Shown piece by piece: positions 1-14,426 of a stretch of 64,000 nt of DNA. The stretch is taken from contig JAJNNX010000017.1 in the NCBI GenBank assembly GCA_023159155.1, forward strand, positions 248,001-312,000, written 5' to 3'. This stretch comes from Ustulina deusta (lineage: Eukaryota > Ascomycota > Sordariomycetes > Xylariales > Xylariaceae). The notes beneath the pieces were generated by a model, which saw nothing but the letters and a program-made list of their open reading frames with translations, had not been told where the DNA came from and did not search any database. Positions within the stretch are counted from its first letter, which is position 1, and each line of letters opens with the position of its first letter. The translations under genes and the position numbers were made by a program.

Positions 1-346
1 TGCCGGAGCTCTAAAGCAGGCCGCAATATCCTTGTGAAGAGGGGGGAGACGGCTGGGCGAAATTCAGGGCTGAGACATCTAGTGATGTCACCATCCTTAT
101 TCCATGGCATTGTCTCATATTAATATATAGAAAGGGGACGGGATTCGACGCGCTCTCTACGCAGACGCCGACTACTTCCCCGCGATCAGTGTTTTCATCC
201 TTTGGGTTCTGTTCAGACATCGTTTCCCCAACCCCAGCTTTCTTCTTGTATATGATCTTCTCCGACATACTCAAAACCGTTGCTTCTTTCACTCCCTACC
301 AAGCGCCAACCGTCGATCAGCGGCCCCTTCTCCCGTTTCTTCAAAC
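1..346. other. Upstream region of the GMC oxidoreductase gene
   Basis: No convincing gene is seen. The stretch has ordinary fungal base composition. A TA-rich element (TATTAATATATAG) lies near 118-130, and a C/T-rich segment leads up to the ATG at 347, as in many fungal promoters and 5' leaders. An antisense open frame here shows no recognisable domain and is treated as chance. Confidence 0.4.
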
Positions 347-2174
347 ATGACGGAATCCAAGCCTTGGGACTACATCATTGTCGGAGGTGGAATAGCTGGC
401 TGTGTGGTCGCAAGTCGTTTGAAGCGCTACCAACCTTCATCTCGCATACTTCTTATTGAGGCTGGTCTAGATGTCAGTGGCAACAAAGACATTCTTCACT
501 TCAGCTCCCTCAAGTTCGTCGGTGGCCAGTTTGACTGGAGGTACAAGACCGCGCCCCAGAAACACTGCGATGGGAGAGAGATCGATATTCCTGCAGGGCG
601 AGCCCTCGGGGGTGGCTCTGTTATCAACGCTTGTAAGTTATTTTGTGACATGTGAATGTTTCGTGTCTTTAATCTCTATCAGGCGGATGGACCCGCGGAG
701 CCAGAGCCGATTACGACAACTGGGCTGAGATCGTCAACGACAAGCGCTGGAGCTACGAAGGGCAGCTACCCTACTTCAAGATGACCGAGCGATGGTTCAG
801 CGACAACCCCGAAGCCCTCAACTCTCACGGACGGGATGGTACTCTGCAGATCGAGTCACCAACCTATACCAACCGCATTTACCCCTTGACCAAGATTACC
901 GAGGAGGCCTGGGCCGAAATAGGCGTAAATAAACTCCCTGGGGCAGATATGAACGCTGGCACCAACTTGGGACTCGGCGAGCTCAATGAGAACCGGTCTA
1001 ACGGCGCTCGACAGATTGCACCCTTGGTAGTAAGCATTGCTAAGATTCCGTTTTCACGGGAAGACGACTACTGACTTGACGTTTTCTAGTATCCCCTCGA
1101 CGGAATTACTGTACATACCGACACGCTCGTGCAATCTATTGTTTTAGACGGATCTCGTGCAACTGGCATCCTTCTTGCGGATGGGACAGAAATCTCATCG
1201 CAAGAGGTCATCGTTGCTGCTGGCGCTTATCGAACCCCTCAATTGCTTATGTTGTCTGGCATCGGGCCCAGAGAAACCCTCGAGAAGCACGGCATCGAGG
1301 TAAAGATTGGAAACCCTGATGTCGGAAAGAATTTCAACGACCATGTGAAGGTGCACTTGAACTGGAGGTTGAAAGACCCATCTAAAGGCTACGCCGTCGG
1401 CTCTGCCAACCCCATTTTCTCCCAACCGGAGTTCGCCACGGGCGTTCCACTCACCTATGTCGCCGGAACCGCTATAACCCGAGACATCCTAGAGGCGGCT
1501 ATCGCTAAAGACGAAGGCGAGAACGCCGTCACTCCAGAGCATTATCTTCTCAAGAGAGACCGGGCCCTGATGGAGACCCTTGTGATGTATCTCGGAACTC
1601 CTCCCGCGGCTGTTGATGGCACTCATATTAGCAGTGCTCTAATAGCGTTGAAACCCACATCACGAGGAACTGTAACCATCACCTCGAAGGATCCCAAGGA
1701 CGCTCCACTCTTAGATCCGAACTACTTCGCTACCGAGGTCGACAAGGCGGTCTGGCGTCACTCACTGCGGAGAATCACCGAGCTGATGTCTGGCGATACA
1801 GCTCTGGGTCAGGTCGTCTCAGGCGAAACGCCATTTCCCGGCTTCGAGCCGATTCGGCCTGACTCGACTGACGAATACCTCGACCAAAGAGTCAAGGCGC
1901 ACGGAAGGTTGGTCTCCATTTCAAAGATCCGTCGAGGAGCATAGCATTACTGACGTGTTGCGTCAGTTCTACATTCCATGGTTCTGGCTCCTGCTCCATG
2001 GGCAAGGTAGTTGACGAGGAATTACGTGTAAAAGGAGTACAGAGCCTCCGCATTGTCGATGCCTCGGTCTTCCCCATCTCAATTGGCGCCCACATCCAGG
2101 CAGCCGTGTACGCGCTCGCTGAGCAAGCAGCTGTCATCATCTCCGGAAAGGAGAGCTCGACGGAATGGCCCTGA
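347..2174 (+). CDS. GMC family FAD-dependent oxidoreductase (choline dehydrogenase / aryl-alcohol oxidase-like)
   Basis: Exons 347-632, 683-1029, 1090-1907 and 1967-2174 join in frame to 552 residues; all three introns (50, 60 and 59 bp) are GT-AG. The product belongs to the glucose-methanol-choline oxidoreductases, which oxidise alcohols or sugars using FAD. Seen: the FAD-binding [11 protein letters not shown] near residues 12-22, the family segment [14 protein letters not shown] across the first splice, the second signature [16 protein letters not shown] near residue 256, and the C-terminal active site [11 protein letters not shown] with catalytic His near 488 and a second His near 526 (IGAHIQ). 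Length is normal for the family. No signal peptide is visible, so the enzyme is probably intracellular, unlike secreted aryl-alcohol oxidases. The ATG at 347 begins just before the dinucleotide-binding fold and is the natural start. The substrate cannot be told from sequence. It looks intact although RIP-mutated DNA begins about 1.8 kb downstream. Confidence 0.93.
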
Positions 2175-3973
2175 AATGCTCACGGGAAGCACCTCACCAT
2201 TCATCTTTCTCACCTGGGCTGCTATTAGAATGTTGGGATTCATTGAAAGTCGGCCCACTCTCCTCAATGCTTTACCAGAAACTCCTCGGCCGTCGACATC
2301 CGTGTACCTATTTGCTCCAAGTTTTTGCTAGGAATCAAGACTTGCAATAAATAAAATCACTCATTTGCACTAGCTTCTCACGCTCACCATAACACCATAT
2401 AAGAGTAGTAAATCATCCACACGTATACGTGGCGAGATAGCCATCTGATCAATGGCCCAATCCTTCCAGTCAGTCCCACGCCTAGAGGGGGCTTGTCGCT
2501 AGCTATCATTGGCGAATTATTGGGCAGATCTGTGACACATTAGCAAGTTCAAACGGTGGCGCAAATGCGACTGTGAGTAATGCTACGTCTTCTGGCGATC
2601 TGTCCCATTCCAGTGTACAGACGATTATTATGGCTTCGGTAGTGCCATGTTTTGAAGCATTGAATGCATCATCCCTGTAAAAGTCACCAGGGAGAAGCTA
2701 AGCGGCAGGACAAGAATCACAAACGACAAAGGCGAGGACACCATTGCTGCCTGCGGAACAGGGCCTTGAAAATGCTTGTAAAATCCTACTTAGCTATATA
2801 TAACCGCCAGCCTGAGAAGGCGCTCAGTGTGATGATCGATCTCGCGATCAACCATTGGGAGTGCGGCTCCTCATTCTGCCGTGAGATCGACATACGACGC
2901 TTTTCAAGCACGTATGAAGCGTATTAACCACAGGAAGCGGTGGCTTCCGAGGTAGGCTCTGGTCGACATACAGTAGATTTCTGGCCAAAGTCTGGTGACA
3001 AGCGGTCCCAGAGCCGAATCCTGCGGCTTTCTGCCTAATAAACAAGAGAGCATAAGGTGAAAGACGGTAAGACTTACAGTAGTTGCGCACATGATAATAC
3101 TGGACTACTAGATTGTTTCCTAGCGGCCCTAGCCTTTTTTTAAAGGGGGGTAATCTGAAGTTCTTTCCTTGACTGTTTTTTTCTTTCTTATTATATGCAT
3201 GCCTAGGCCTACGTCACAACCTTTGGAGTGGTGGGTATGCAAGGGAGGCTGTAGGTTTTCTATGGGCTACAGCAAAACAGTATTTCTAACGGAATGATCC
3301 TTAGCCCTCTAGTTGTATATCAGGTAATTTGGGCTCCTCTCGCAACAACGAGAGCCCCTTGCATCCATACACTGCACAATGTATCTCCTTCCCTATGGTC
3401 CGGACACTATTGTCCGAGGAAAGACCTACAGGCCTTCTTGGATTCTGAAGAACGGTACCGAAGCCGAAGAGACGATAATATGATCTGTGCTAGCAGTAGC
3501 CTATCTAAATATACTTAGGAACGTGTATGGAGTCAAGGGGTCGGCGGACAAGCAACGCCATAGTTAGGGCCGTACTGTATTATATTCACTTATACTCTCA
3601 CGAATTTCTCCGTAGCTTAAAGCCAATCGAGCAGTTCCACTTTTTTCCCCCCTCCTTGCCTACCGCTGCGGCCATTTCTTTTCTCTTTGATAGCTGAGGC
3701 GCCCTTGCTAGTTCCTTTCGTTGAATTTCAAAGAGTACTGCATGAGTTGTATATGACTCTAGTTTCAAGTGTGACCGATATTTAATTACTACAAACTTAT
3801 TTCCTTAGCTGTGACGGGGGTATGACAATATTGGGAGCAAGTAGAGTCTACCCAATCCTCGGTATCTACCTATTTAAGTTATTATAGTTCTGCTCTACTG
3901 TAATTAGCTCTTGTATTGACTTATTGTTATTACATAAAGGGGGAAGTTCTAATTTTACTGCTAAAGCTGCTAA
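2175..3973. other. Intergenic region grading into the RIP block
   Basis: No gene is recognised. Small open frames (for example 2664-2927 and 3294-3518) have no known domain and no plausible splice structure. AT content rises from about 3.8 kb, suggesting that mutation leaked into the unique flank. The region ends with CTAA (3970-3973), the target duplication of the outer element F, which recurs at 49262-49265. Confidence 0.5.
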
Positions 3974-4015
3974 TATTATGTTCTAAATAATAAATCTGAA
4001 TTATAAAAGTAATAG
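3974..4015. repeat. Left LTR of element F, first part
   Basis: Matches the start of the right LTR at 49155 onward, sharing TTCTAAATAATAAAT and the following AATAG, with differences that are mostly C/T and G/A. It is interrupted at 4016 by element A, whose duplication is AATAG here and AATAA at 9638-9642. Confidence 0.8.
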
Positions 4016-4249
4016 TGTTGCGATTAGTCGAGTAAAGCTTTTATAGCTAGTTTATTAATATTATAAACAAAGACTCTAAGCTAAAAAAAAAAAAAAAAAA
4101 AAAAAGTTAGAGTTTATAAAGTAGATAAATATAGACTTTATATATATAACTATAAAATTATAAATTAATCTATATATAAACTTCTTATTTTATTGCTATA
4201 TAGGTCTAAAGTTTTTATAAGTTTTGCTAATACTATACTAACTATTATA
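4016..4249 (+). repeat. LTR of element A, left copy
   Basis: 234 bp. Begins TGTTGCGATTAGTCGAG and ends CTATTATA (probably an original ...CA end mutated to TA). This copy keeps the most C and G of the family and includes a run of more than 20 A at about 4083-4105. Confidence 0.8.
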
Positions 4250-7200
4250 CTATTTTTTTTAAAACTAAAAGTTTAAAAATAGTTTTAATTTAAAGTTATT
4301 AATAATATTAAGTTTATATAATTTTTTTATATTATATTTTTTTATTATAATTTTTATAATTATTTATAAATTTATTAGTTAGTATTATAAATATTTATTT
4401 TTATAATTTTATAAAAAATTTAAATATTTTTTTATAAGTTTTATAAAATTAGTTAAATTTAATGAATATATTTTTAAAATTTTAAACTATATATTAAATA
4501 TTATTAGAATTATAGCTTTTTAAAACAATTTAATACTATAGTTTTTTATTTTTTTTTATATATGTTTAATTATTTAATTTATTTAATTTTAAATTTTATT
4601 TTGTTATTAATATTTTTAGCTAAAAATAATAACTAAATTTATTAGAACAAAAAATTATTGCTTATTTTTTATAATTAATTAATATAAAATAAGTTTTTTA
4701 TTTTATAAAAATTAAATAAATTAAAAATATAGCTAAATTTTTATTTTTAAAAAATTTTAAAAAGTCTAAGTAATTAAAAATCTAATCTAATAATTAGTAT
4801 TTATATTATAAAACTTTTTTTTTTAAAAAAACTTTATTTTTTATTTTAAAATTTATTAAATATTTTTTTTTATTAGCTTATAGTTTATATTATTTTTATA
4901 TAAAAATTACTATATTATATATTATTTTTTAAATATTTTAAGTTTAATAAATTAATTTAAATATTTATTATTTAGTATTAAAATTTATAATAATTTTATT
5001 AATATTTATTATTAAAAAGTTTTATATTTTAATTTTTATTATTATTTTTAGTAATAATATATTAATTAATAAATATTATAAAATATTATATATAAAGTTT
5101 AGAACAAAAAAATAAATATTTTAGTTATTTTAATATTTATTATTATAAAAACAAAATTATTAATCTAATTTTTAATTAATTAATTTTATTATTTTTTAGG
5201 TTTAAAAATAATAAATATTATTAAAATAATACTTAATACTTATAAAACTATTAATTATTATTATAAACTTAAAAATAAATAATTTTATATTATTTAATAT
5301 TTATATATTTAATATATTAAAAAATTTATATAAATTTATATAATATTATATAACTAATAATTTTATAATATTTATTTTTTTATTAAATAAAATTATAATT
5401 AAATAACTAAATTTATTAATAAATATTTATATATAGTTATAATTTTATTAGTTAAATAATATATTTTTATTATTTATTATTATATATTATTATATTATAG
5501 CTAATATAAATAATAAATAAAAAAAGCTAAAAGTTTTATTTTATAATATTTTATTTTTTTTATAATTATAATAATTATATATATATTATTTATAATTATA
5601 TTTTAAATAAAATTAATAATATTTTTATTTTAATATTTTAATTATTTTATATTAATTTTAATATATAATAATTAAAAATATATAAAAACAAATAGTTTTA
5701 TTTAAAATAATTTTAAATTTTATAGCTAGTTTTTTTGTTTAATTAAGTTTATTAAATTAGTTTTTAAAAAAATATTAAATAAAAAGTTTATAATTAATAT
5801 AAAACTTAGTATTTTATTAAAAAAAACTAATATTAAATTTTTTTTTTAGCTTTTTTAATTTTTATTATAAAAAGTTTTATCATTTTTTTTAATGAAATAT
5901 TAACTATTATATTTTTTTGTTTTAGTTAGTACTAAAAAATAATATTAAAATTTAATAAAAAATTAATTTAATATATTTATTATATTAATAAAATTTATTT
6001 ATTAAAAAAATATAAAAAAATATAATAATTAATTATTATAAAAAACCTAGATTTAAAAAGCTTTAAATAATAATATTTCAGAATTTATATTATTATTAAA
6101 AATTTATAGTTTTAAATTAAATAAATTTATTTAATTAATATTATTATTTTAAAACAATATTTTATAAGTTTTTAAAATATATTTTTTTATTATTATTAAA
6201 TAATTTTTTTTATTATATTATATAAAATATTTATTTTTATTTATATTAATTAGCTAGGTTTAAAAAAAAGCTAAAATAAATATTTTATATATTAATAGTT
6301 TTATATATTTAAAAGCTTATTTTTATTTTTTTGTAATAATTAATTTAAAAAAATAATAATTTTACTAATATAATTATAAAACTTAAAAAATAACTAAATT
6401 AATTTAGTATTTTTAAAATTATTAAAGTTTTAATTTAGAATTGTTTAAATTTTAATAAAATTAAAATTAATTTTTATTTTAGTTTTTATAATTATTTTTA
6501 AATAATTAATAATAAATATATTAAAATAAAATTTAATTTTTTTTTAATATTTAGCTTAATATAAACAATTAATTATTTTTTACTTTTAAAATAAATTAAA
6601 ATATTATTTATATAAATATTTATAAATTTATATATTAATAAAAACTTATTATTAAGCAGGTTTTATTTTTAAACTAAATAATAAAACTTTTTATTAAAAT
6701 ATTTTTTTATAAATTTAAAAAAAAAAATAATTAATAAAAAACTTTAATAATATTTAGTTTTATAAAATAAATAATATTATAATAGTTAAATATAATATTA
6801 TTAATATTTAAAACTAATATAATTTTATTTTTTAAATATATATTTTTTTATTAATAATTAATTATAAATTTATATTTAATTAATTTAAGTTTAAATATAA
6901 ATAAAATAAAAATAATATTTAAATTTATATTTTATTTAATAAAATTTATAATTAATAGTTTATTTATAAACTTTTTTTTAAATAAAATAAACTATATAAA
7001 TATTTAATATTAATAAAGTTTAAAAATATATTTTTTATTATTAAGTTTTAATATTATATTAAACTTTAGTTATAATAGTAATAAAATTTAAAATTTTTTT
7101 TTTAAAAAAATCTTTTTAAATATAATAATTAAAAAAATAAAAATTTTTATATTAATTTTATATATTTAAAGTTTTTTTTTAAAAAATAAAATTAGTTTAT

Positions 7201-9411
7201 TATTAAAAGTTTTTTATAATATTATTTAATTAATTTAAATTTATTTTTTTATAAAATATTAATTATTTTTAAATTTTTTTAAATAATTTAATATAATTAT
7301 TTTTAGTTATTATAAACTTAATTATAATAAGCTTTTTTAAAGTTTTTTTAGTTAATTATTTTTATTTATTTTAATAAAAATAATTTTAAAAGTTTTATAT
7401 AATTTCTTTAATAGTAATTTAGGTTTTTTTTTTTAAAAAAATTATTATATAAACTTTTTTTGTTTTAAGTTTAAAAGTTTTAAATTTTAGTTATTTTTAA
7501 AATAATTGTTTTAATATTAAATAATATTTTTTTAATGTTTAATTCTATTAATTAGTATTTTTTTATATTTTTAAGTTTATATTTTATTATTTATAACTAA
7601 AAAGTTTAACTATAATTATTAATAAAAATTAAACTAATAAAAATAAATTATTTAATTAAATTAATTATTATTTTTAGATTTTTATTAAAATATTTTCTTT
7701 TATTAACTATTTAATATTAATAATAATATCATAATTAAAATTAATAATTTAAAATATCTAGTTTTTAAATTATTAATTATTAATTTTTATTATATATATT
7801 AAATATTTATAAAATTTTTAAAATTTAATTAAATAAAATATTTTTATTTTTAATTATTATTTAACTTATTATATAAATTTATAATTAATTATTAAATAAA
7901 TATAAACTTTAATATTATATAAAATTAAAAAAATTATTTTAATAGTATTAATTTATAATTAAATAAATTATTAAAATTATTTTTATTATAAGTTTTTATT
8001 ATTAATTAAATATTTAAAATTTTAAGTTTTTAATTAAAATAATTAATTAATATATATATTTTTTTTATTATAAATAAAATAAGTTTTATTATTTTAATAA
8101 GTTTTTTTTTTATACTTAATATTTATTTTAATTATTTTAAAATAAATATTTTAAAACTTTTAAAATTAATTAAAAATAAATAAATAAGTTTACTAAAAAT
8201 TTAATTATTTAAATTAAATTTTGAATTAATTAAGTTTATAAGTTTAGTTTATTAATAATTTTTATAAATTTGTTTAATATTATATATTAATTTAATAATT
8301 TTATTAATAAATAATTTATAAAAATTTTATCAAAATCTTTTTTTTAAGTTTATATAAAAATAGTTTTATAATTTATATTTTTATTATAATTTAATAAATT
8401 AATATTTTTAAGCTAAAATATTAAATATAAAAATAAACTTATTAATATTTTTATTAATTTTATAAATAATAATTATTTAATTAAAATTATAATAAAGTAT
8501 TAATAAAACTTAGATTATTTTAATAATATTATTAAATAGTTTTTTAATTAAATAAAAATATATTTTTATTAATTTTTTAAGATTTTTTTTTAATTAATTT
8601 ATAATATATCAAAATTAGCTATTTTTAGTTTAAAATATAGTAATATTTTTTTTAATTTTTTTATTAATTTATAAACTTAATTATTAAATAAAGTTTTATT
8701 TTTTATAAATTTATTAAAATTAATTTTTTATATTTTAGCTTTTTTAATATAAATAAAATTTCAAATATCAAAAAATAAACTAATAAAATAAAAAATAAAT
8801 AAAATAATAAAACGAAAAAATTTAAAATTAATATTTTTAAATATATTTTTTATTATTAAATTATAATTATTTTTTAAAAATATTAAAATAAACATAATAA
8901 AAAATTAACATTTTATTTTTTTTATTTATTAAAAAAGTTTTCTTAAAACTAGTATAAAATTATAAACTTATATAGCTATAATATTTTTTAATATATTTTT
9001 AAGTATATTATTTATGTTAAATTATTTTAGTTTTAATTTAAATTTTATTTTTTTAAATTTAAATTTTTTATTTTTTTTAGAATTCTTTTTAAATATTAGT
9101 TTGTTCAAAACATTTATAAAAATTTTTTTAAAATTATTTAATAATAAAAAACTAGTTATATTTAAAAATCAAAATTATTTTAATTATTTAAAAACTAAAA
9201 ATAAATTTAAAATATTTAAAATTAAATTTTTTATAAATTATTAGTTTTTAAATAATTTAAAAATTAAAATTTTAATAAAATTATATTCAAATTAAATTTA
9301 TATTATAAAATATATAATTAAAAAAAAAGTTTATTTATATTTTATTAATTATAACAAAAAAAAAATATTTATTAAATATTTGTTAATAAATAATTAATAA
9401 GTTTACAATAG

Positions 9412-9637
9412 TATTATAATTAGTTGAATAAAGCTTTTATAGCTAGTTTATTAATCTTATAAATAAAAACTTTAAACTAAAAAAAAAAAAAAAATCAAAG
9501 TTTATAAATTAAATAAATATAAATTTTATATATATAGCTAAAGAGTTATAAATTAGTTTATATATAGATTTTTTATTTTATCGCTATATAGGTCTAAAAT
9601 TTTTGCAAGTTTTACTAAAACTATATTAACTATTATA
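9412..9637 (+). repeat. LTR of element A, right copy
   Basis: 226 bp. Begins TATTATAATTAGTTGAATAAAGC, where TG has become TA, and ends ACTATTATA. Colinear with 4016-4249. Confidence 0.8.
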
Positions 9638-9642
9638 AATAA

Positions 9643-9705
9643 TTCTTATTTATTAATTTATAAACTAGCACTAGATATAAATAAGATTATATATATAAAT
9701 CTATA
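9643..9705. repeat. Left LTR of element F, second part
   Basis: Continues the right F LTR exactly where the first part stopped. The sequence TTCTTATTTATTAATTTATA here corresponds to TCCTTATCTATTAATCTATA at 49197 onward. Joined to 3974-4015 it gives 105 bp, against 107 bp in the intact right copy. This split is direct evidence that A inserted after F. Confidence 0.8.
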
Positions 9706-9764
9706 TATAGCAAAACTTTTTTTAATTAAATATTATAAATAAATAAAAATTAATCTAATTTAGC

Positions 9765-9998
9765 TGTTATAATTAGTTAAATAAAGCTTTTATAGCTAGT
9801 TTATTAATATTATAAATAAAAACTTTAAACTAAAAAAAAAAAAAAAAAAAAAAAGTTAAAGTTTATAAAATAAATAAATATAAACTTTATCTATATAGCT
9901 ATAAAATTATAAGTTAATTTATATATAGATTTTTTATTTTATTATTATATAAGGTTAAAGTTTTTATAAGTTTTGCTAAAACTATATTAATTATTATA
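9765..9998 (+). repeat. LTR of element B, left copy
   Basis: 234 bp, begins TGTTATAATTAGTTAAATAA and ends TTATTATA. It has the same length as the left LTR of A. Confidence 0.8.
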
Positions 9999-12900
9999 TT
10001 ATTTCTTTTAAAACTAAAAGTTTAAATATAGTTTTAGTTTAAAATTATTAATAATATTAAATTTAAATAATTTTTTTATATTATATTATTTTATTATTAT
10101 TTTTATAATTATTTATAAATTTATTAGTTATTATTATATATATTTATTTTTATAATTTTATAAAAAGTTTAAATATTTTTTTATAAGTTTTATAAAATTA
10201 GTTAAGTTTAATTAATATATTTTCAAAATTTTAAACTATATATTAAATATTATTAAAATTATAACTTTTTTAAATAATTTAATATTATAGTTCTTTTTTT
10301 TTATTATATATTTTTAATTATTTGATTTATTTAATTTTAAAGTTTATTTTATTAATAATATTTTTAATTAAAAATAATAATTAAATTTATTAAAATAAAA
10401 AGTTATTTTTTATTTTTTATAATTAGTTAGCATAAAATAAGTTTTTTATTTTATAAAAATTAAACAAGTTAAAAATATAGCTAAATTTTTATTTTTTTTA
10501 AATTTTAAAAAGTTTAACTAACTAAAAGTTTAATCTAATAATTAATATTTATATTATAAAACTTTTTTTTTTTAAAAATTTTTATTTTTTATTTTAAAAT
10601 TTATTAAATATTTTTTTTTATTACCTTATAGTTTATATTGTTTTTATATAAAAGTTGCTATGTTATATATTATTTTTTAAATATTTTAGTTATCTTAGTA
10701 TTTATTAATATAAAAATAAAATTATTAGTTTAGTTTTTAAATAGTTAATTTTATTATTTTTTAAGTTTAAAAATAATAAATACTATTAAAATAATATTTA
10801 ATACTTATAAAACTATTAATTATTACTATAAATTTAAAAATAAATAGTTTTATATTATTTAATATTTATATATTTAATATATTAAAAAATTTATATATAA
10901 TTATAATTTTATTAATTAAATAATATATTTGTATTATTTATTATTATATATTGCTATATTATAGTTAATATAAATAATAAATAAAAAAAACTAAAAGTTT
11001 TATTTTATAATATTTTATTTTTTTTATAATTATATTTTAAATAAAACTAATAATATTTTTGTTTTAATATTTTAATTGTTTCATATTAATTTTAATAAAC
11101 AATAATTAAAAATATATAAACTTTTTAAATTAAAGTTATATAAAATTTTTTTTTTATTTAAAATAATTTTAAGTATATATAGCTTTTTATTTTTATTTTT
11201 TAAATTTTATAGCTAGTTTTTTTATTTAATTAGATTTATTAAATTAACTTTTTAAAAAATATTAAACAAAAAGTTTATAATTAATATAAAACTTAATATT
11301 TTGTTAAAAAAAATTAATACTATTATTTTTTTTTAGTTTTTTTTAGTTTTAATTATACAAGATTTTGCTATTTTTTTAATAAAGTATTAATTATTATATT
11401 TTTTTGTTTTAATTAGTACTAAAAAATAATATTAAAGTTTAATAAAAAGTTAGTTTAGTATATTTATTATATTAATAAAATCTATTTATTTAAAAAATAT
11501 AATAAAATATAATAATTAATTATTATAAAAAATTTAGGTTTAAAAAGTTTTAAATAATAATATTTTAAAATTTATATTATTATTAAAAATTTATAGTTTT
11601 AAATTAAATAAATTTATTTAATTAATATTATTATTTTAAAAAAAATATTTTATAAGTTTTTAAAATATATTTTTTTATTATTATTAAATAATTTTTTTTA
11701 TTATATTATATAAAATATTTATTTTTATTTATATTAATTAATTAAAGTTAAAAAAATTAACACAAATATTTTATATATTAATAGTTTTATATATTTAAAA
11801 GTTTATTTTTATTTTAGTTTTATTATAAATAGTTTATTTTTTTTTAAGAGTTAATTTAAAAAAATAATAATTTTACTAATATAATAAATAAATATATCAA
11901 TATAATTATAAAACTTAAAAAATAACTAAATTAATTTAGTATTTTTAAAATTATTAAAACTTTTATTTTTATTTTAACTTTTATAATTATTTTTTTATAA
12001 CAAGTTTAATATTATTTTTTAGTTTTAAAATAAATTAGAATATTATTTATATAAATATTTATAAATTTGTTTAAAAATTTTTAAATTTATATATTAATAA
12101 AAGCTTGCTACTAAACAAGTTTTATTTTTAAACTAAATAGTAAAACTTTTTATGAAAATATTTTTTTGCAAGTTTAAAAAAAATAAATAATATTATAATA
12201 ATTAAATATAATATTATTAATATTTAAAATTAATATAATTTAATTTTTTAAATATATATATTTTTTATTAATAATTAATTATAATAATAATAAAATTTTA
12301 GATTTTTTTTTAAAAAGATTTTTTTTAAGTATAATAGCTAAAAAAACAAAAAATCTTATATTAATTTTATATATTCAAAGTTTTTTTTTTTAAAATAAAA
12401 TTAGTTTATTATTAAAAGTTTTTTATAATATTATTTAATTAATTTAAATCTATTTTTTTTATGAAATATTAATTATTTTTAAAATTTTTTTAAATAGTTT
12501 AATATAATTATTTTTACTTATTATAAATTTAATTATAATAAATTTTTTTAAAGTTTTTTTAGCTGATTATTTTTATTTATTTTAATAAAAATAATTTTAA
12601 AAATTTTATATAATTTTTTTAATAGTAGCTTAGTTTTTTTTTTTAAAAAAAATTATTATATAAACCTTTTTTGGTTTAAGTTTAAAAGTTTCAAGTTTTT
12701 TTTATATTTTTTTAATTTTAGTTATTTTTAAAATAATTATTTTAATATTTAATAATATTTTTTTAATATTTAATTATACTAATTAATATTTTTTTATATT
12801 TTTAAGTTTATATTTTATTATTTATAATTAAAAAGTTTAATTATAATTATTAATAAAAATTAAACTAATAAAAATAAATTAATTATTATTTTTAAGTTTT

Positions 12901-14232
12901 TATTAAAATATTTTTTTTATTAATTATTTAATATTAATAATAATATTATAACTAAAATTAATAGTTTAAAATATTTAATTTTTAAATTACTAATTATTAA
13001 TTTTTATTATATATATTAAATATTTATAAATTTTATTAATTATTTTATTTTAATATTATTAATTTATAATTAAATAAATATTTTAATTAAAATAAATAAA
13101 AAAATTAATAAATAAGTTTATCAAAAATTGAATTAAATTTATAAATTTAATTTATTAATAATCTTTATAAACTTATTTAATATTATATATTAATTTAATA
13201 ACTTTATTAATAAATAATTTATAAAAAATATTTAAATTTATATAAAAATAGTTCTATAATTTATATTTTTATTATAATTTAATAAATTATTAAATATAAA
13301 AATAAATTTATTAATATTTTTATTAGTTTTATATATATAAACTTAAAATATTTTATAAATAATAATTATTTAATTAAAATTATAATAAACTATTAATAAA
13401 ACTTAAATTATTTTAGTAATATTATTAAATAATTTTTTAATTAATTTATAATATATTAAAATTAATTATTTTTAGTTTAAAATATAATAATATTTTTATT
13501 TAGTTTTCTTGCTAGTTTATAAATTTAATCATTAAATAAACCTTTATTTTTTATAAACTTACTAAAATTAATTTTTTATATTTTAGTTTTTTTAATATAA
13601 ATAAAGTTTAAAGCATTAAAAAATAAACTAATAAAACAAAAAATAAATAAAATAATAAAACTAAAAAGTTTAAAATTAATATTTTTAAATATATTTTTTG
13701 TTATGAAATTATAATTATTTTTTAAAAATATTAAAATAAACATAATAAAAAATTAGCGCTTTATTTTTTTTATTTATTCAAAAAGTTTTATTAAAACTAA
13801 TACAAAATTATAAGCTTATATAGTAGTAATATTTTTAATATATTTTTAAATATATTACTTATTTTAAATTATTTTAGTTTTAATTTAAATTTTATTTTTT
13901 TAAGTTTTAACTTTTTAATTTTTTTTTAGAATTTTTTTAAAATATTAGTTCGCTTAAAACTTTTTTGTTTTTTATAAAAGTTTTTTTTTAAAATTATTTA
14001 ATAATAAAAAACTAGCTATACTAAACAATTAGAATTATATTAATTATTTAAAATTAAGTTTTTTATAAATTATTAGTTTTTAAATAATAGAAAAATTAAA
14101 AGTTTTATTAAATTTATATTATAAAATATATAATTAAAAAAAAAGTTTATTTATATTTTATTAATTATAATAAAATAAAAAATATATATTTATTAAATAT
14201 TTATTAATAAATAATTAATAAATTTAAAGTAG

Positions 14233-14421
14233 TATTATAATTAGTTAAATAAAAATTTTATAGCTAGTTTATTAATATTATAAATAAAAACTTTAAACTA
14301 AAAAAATAAAAAAATAAATAAAGTTAAAGTTTATAAAATAAATAAATATAGATTTTTTATTTTATTGCTATATAGGTCTAAAGTTCTTATAAGTCTTGCT
14401 AAAACTATACTAACCGTTATA
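14233..14421 (+). repeat. LTR of element B, right copy (45-bp deletion)
   Basis: 189 bp. The segment containing the TATATAGCTAT...GTTAATTTATATAT part present in the other family members is missing. The end ACTAACCGTTATA keeps a CCG lost elsewhere. Confidence 0.75.
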
Positions 14422-14426
14422 TTAAC

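Larger units (their letters stand above)
4016..9637 (+). mobile_element. LTR retrotransposon A (family 1), RIP-degraded
   Basis: Direct terminal repeats at 4016-4249 and 9412-9637 share a poly-A run after TTTA(A/G)(C/G)CTA, the segment TTTATAGCTAGTTTATTAAT and a TATATAGGTCTAAA-like segment near the end. The 5-bp flanks are AATAG and AATAA, identical apart from one RIP-type G-to-A. The interior is over 90 percent A+T with stops in every frame, so gag and pol cannot be read; the 76-residue open frame at 9014-9244 is low-complexity chance sequence. The element lies inside the left LTR of F. Strand follows the LTR orientation shared with B and is inferred. Confidence 0.82.
9765..14421 (+). mobile_element. 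LTR retrotransposon B (family 1), RIP-degraded, internally deleted
   Basis: The same family as A: LTRs at 9765-9998 and 14233-14421 and a colinear interior. It is about 1 kb shorter than A because several interior stretches are missing (for example around 10680, where the sequence jumps relative to A). Flanking 5-mers are TTAGC (9760-9764) and TTAAC (14422-14426), differing by one RIP-type change. No coding frame survives. It sits in the interior of F, only 59 bp after F's left LTR. Confidence 0.82.

Noticed and set aside
11..292. 93-codon frame on the minus strand
   Set aside because: No domain, and it overlaps the likely promoter of the GMC gene; best explained as chance.
2664..2927. 87-codon frame after the GMC gene
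   Set aside because: No domain, no conserved context and a competing antisense frame; not supported as a gene.
9014..9244. 76-codon frame inside element A
   Set aside because: Made of Phe, Leu, Asn and Lys only, as expected from over 90 percent AT DNA.
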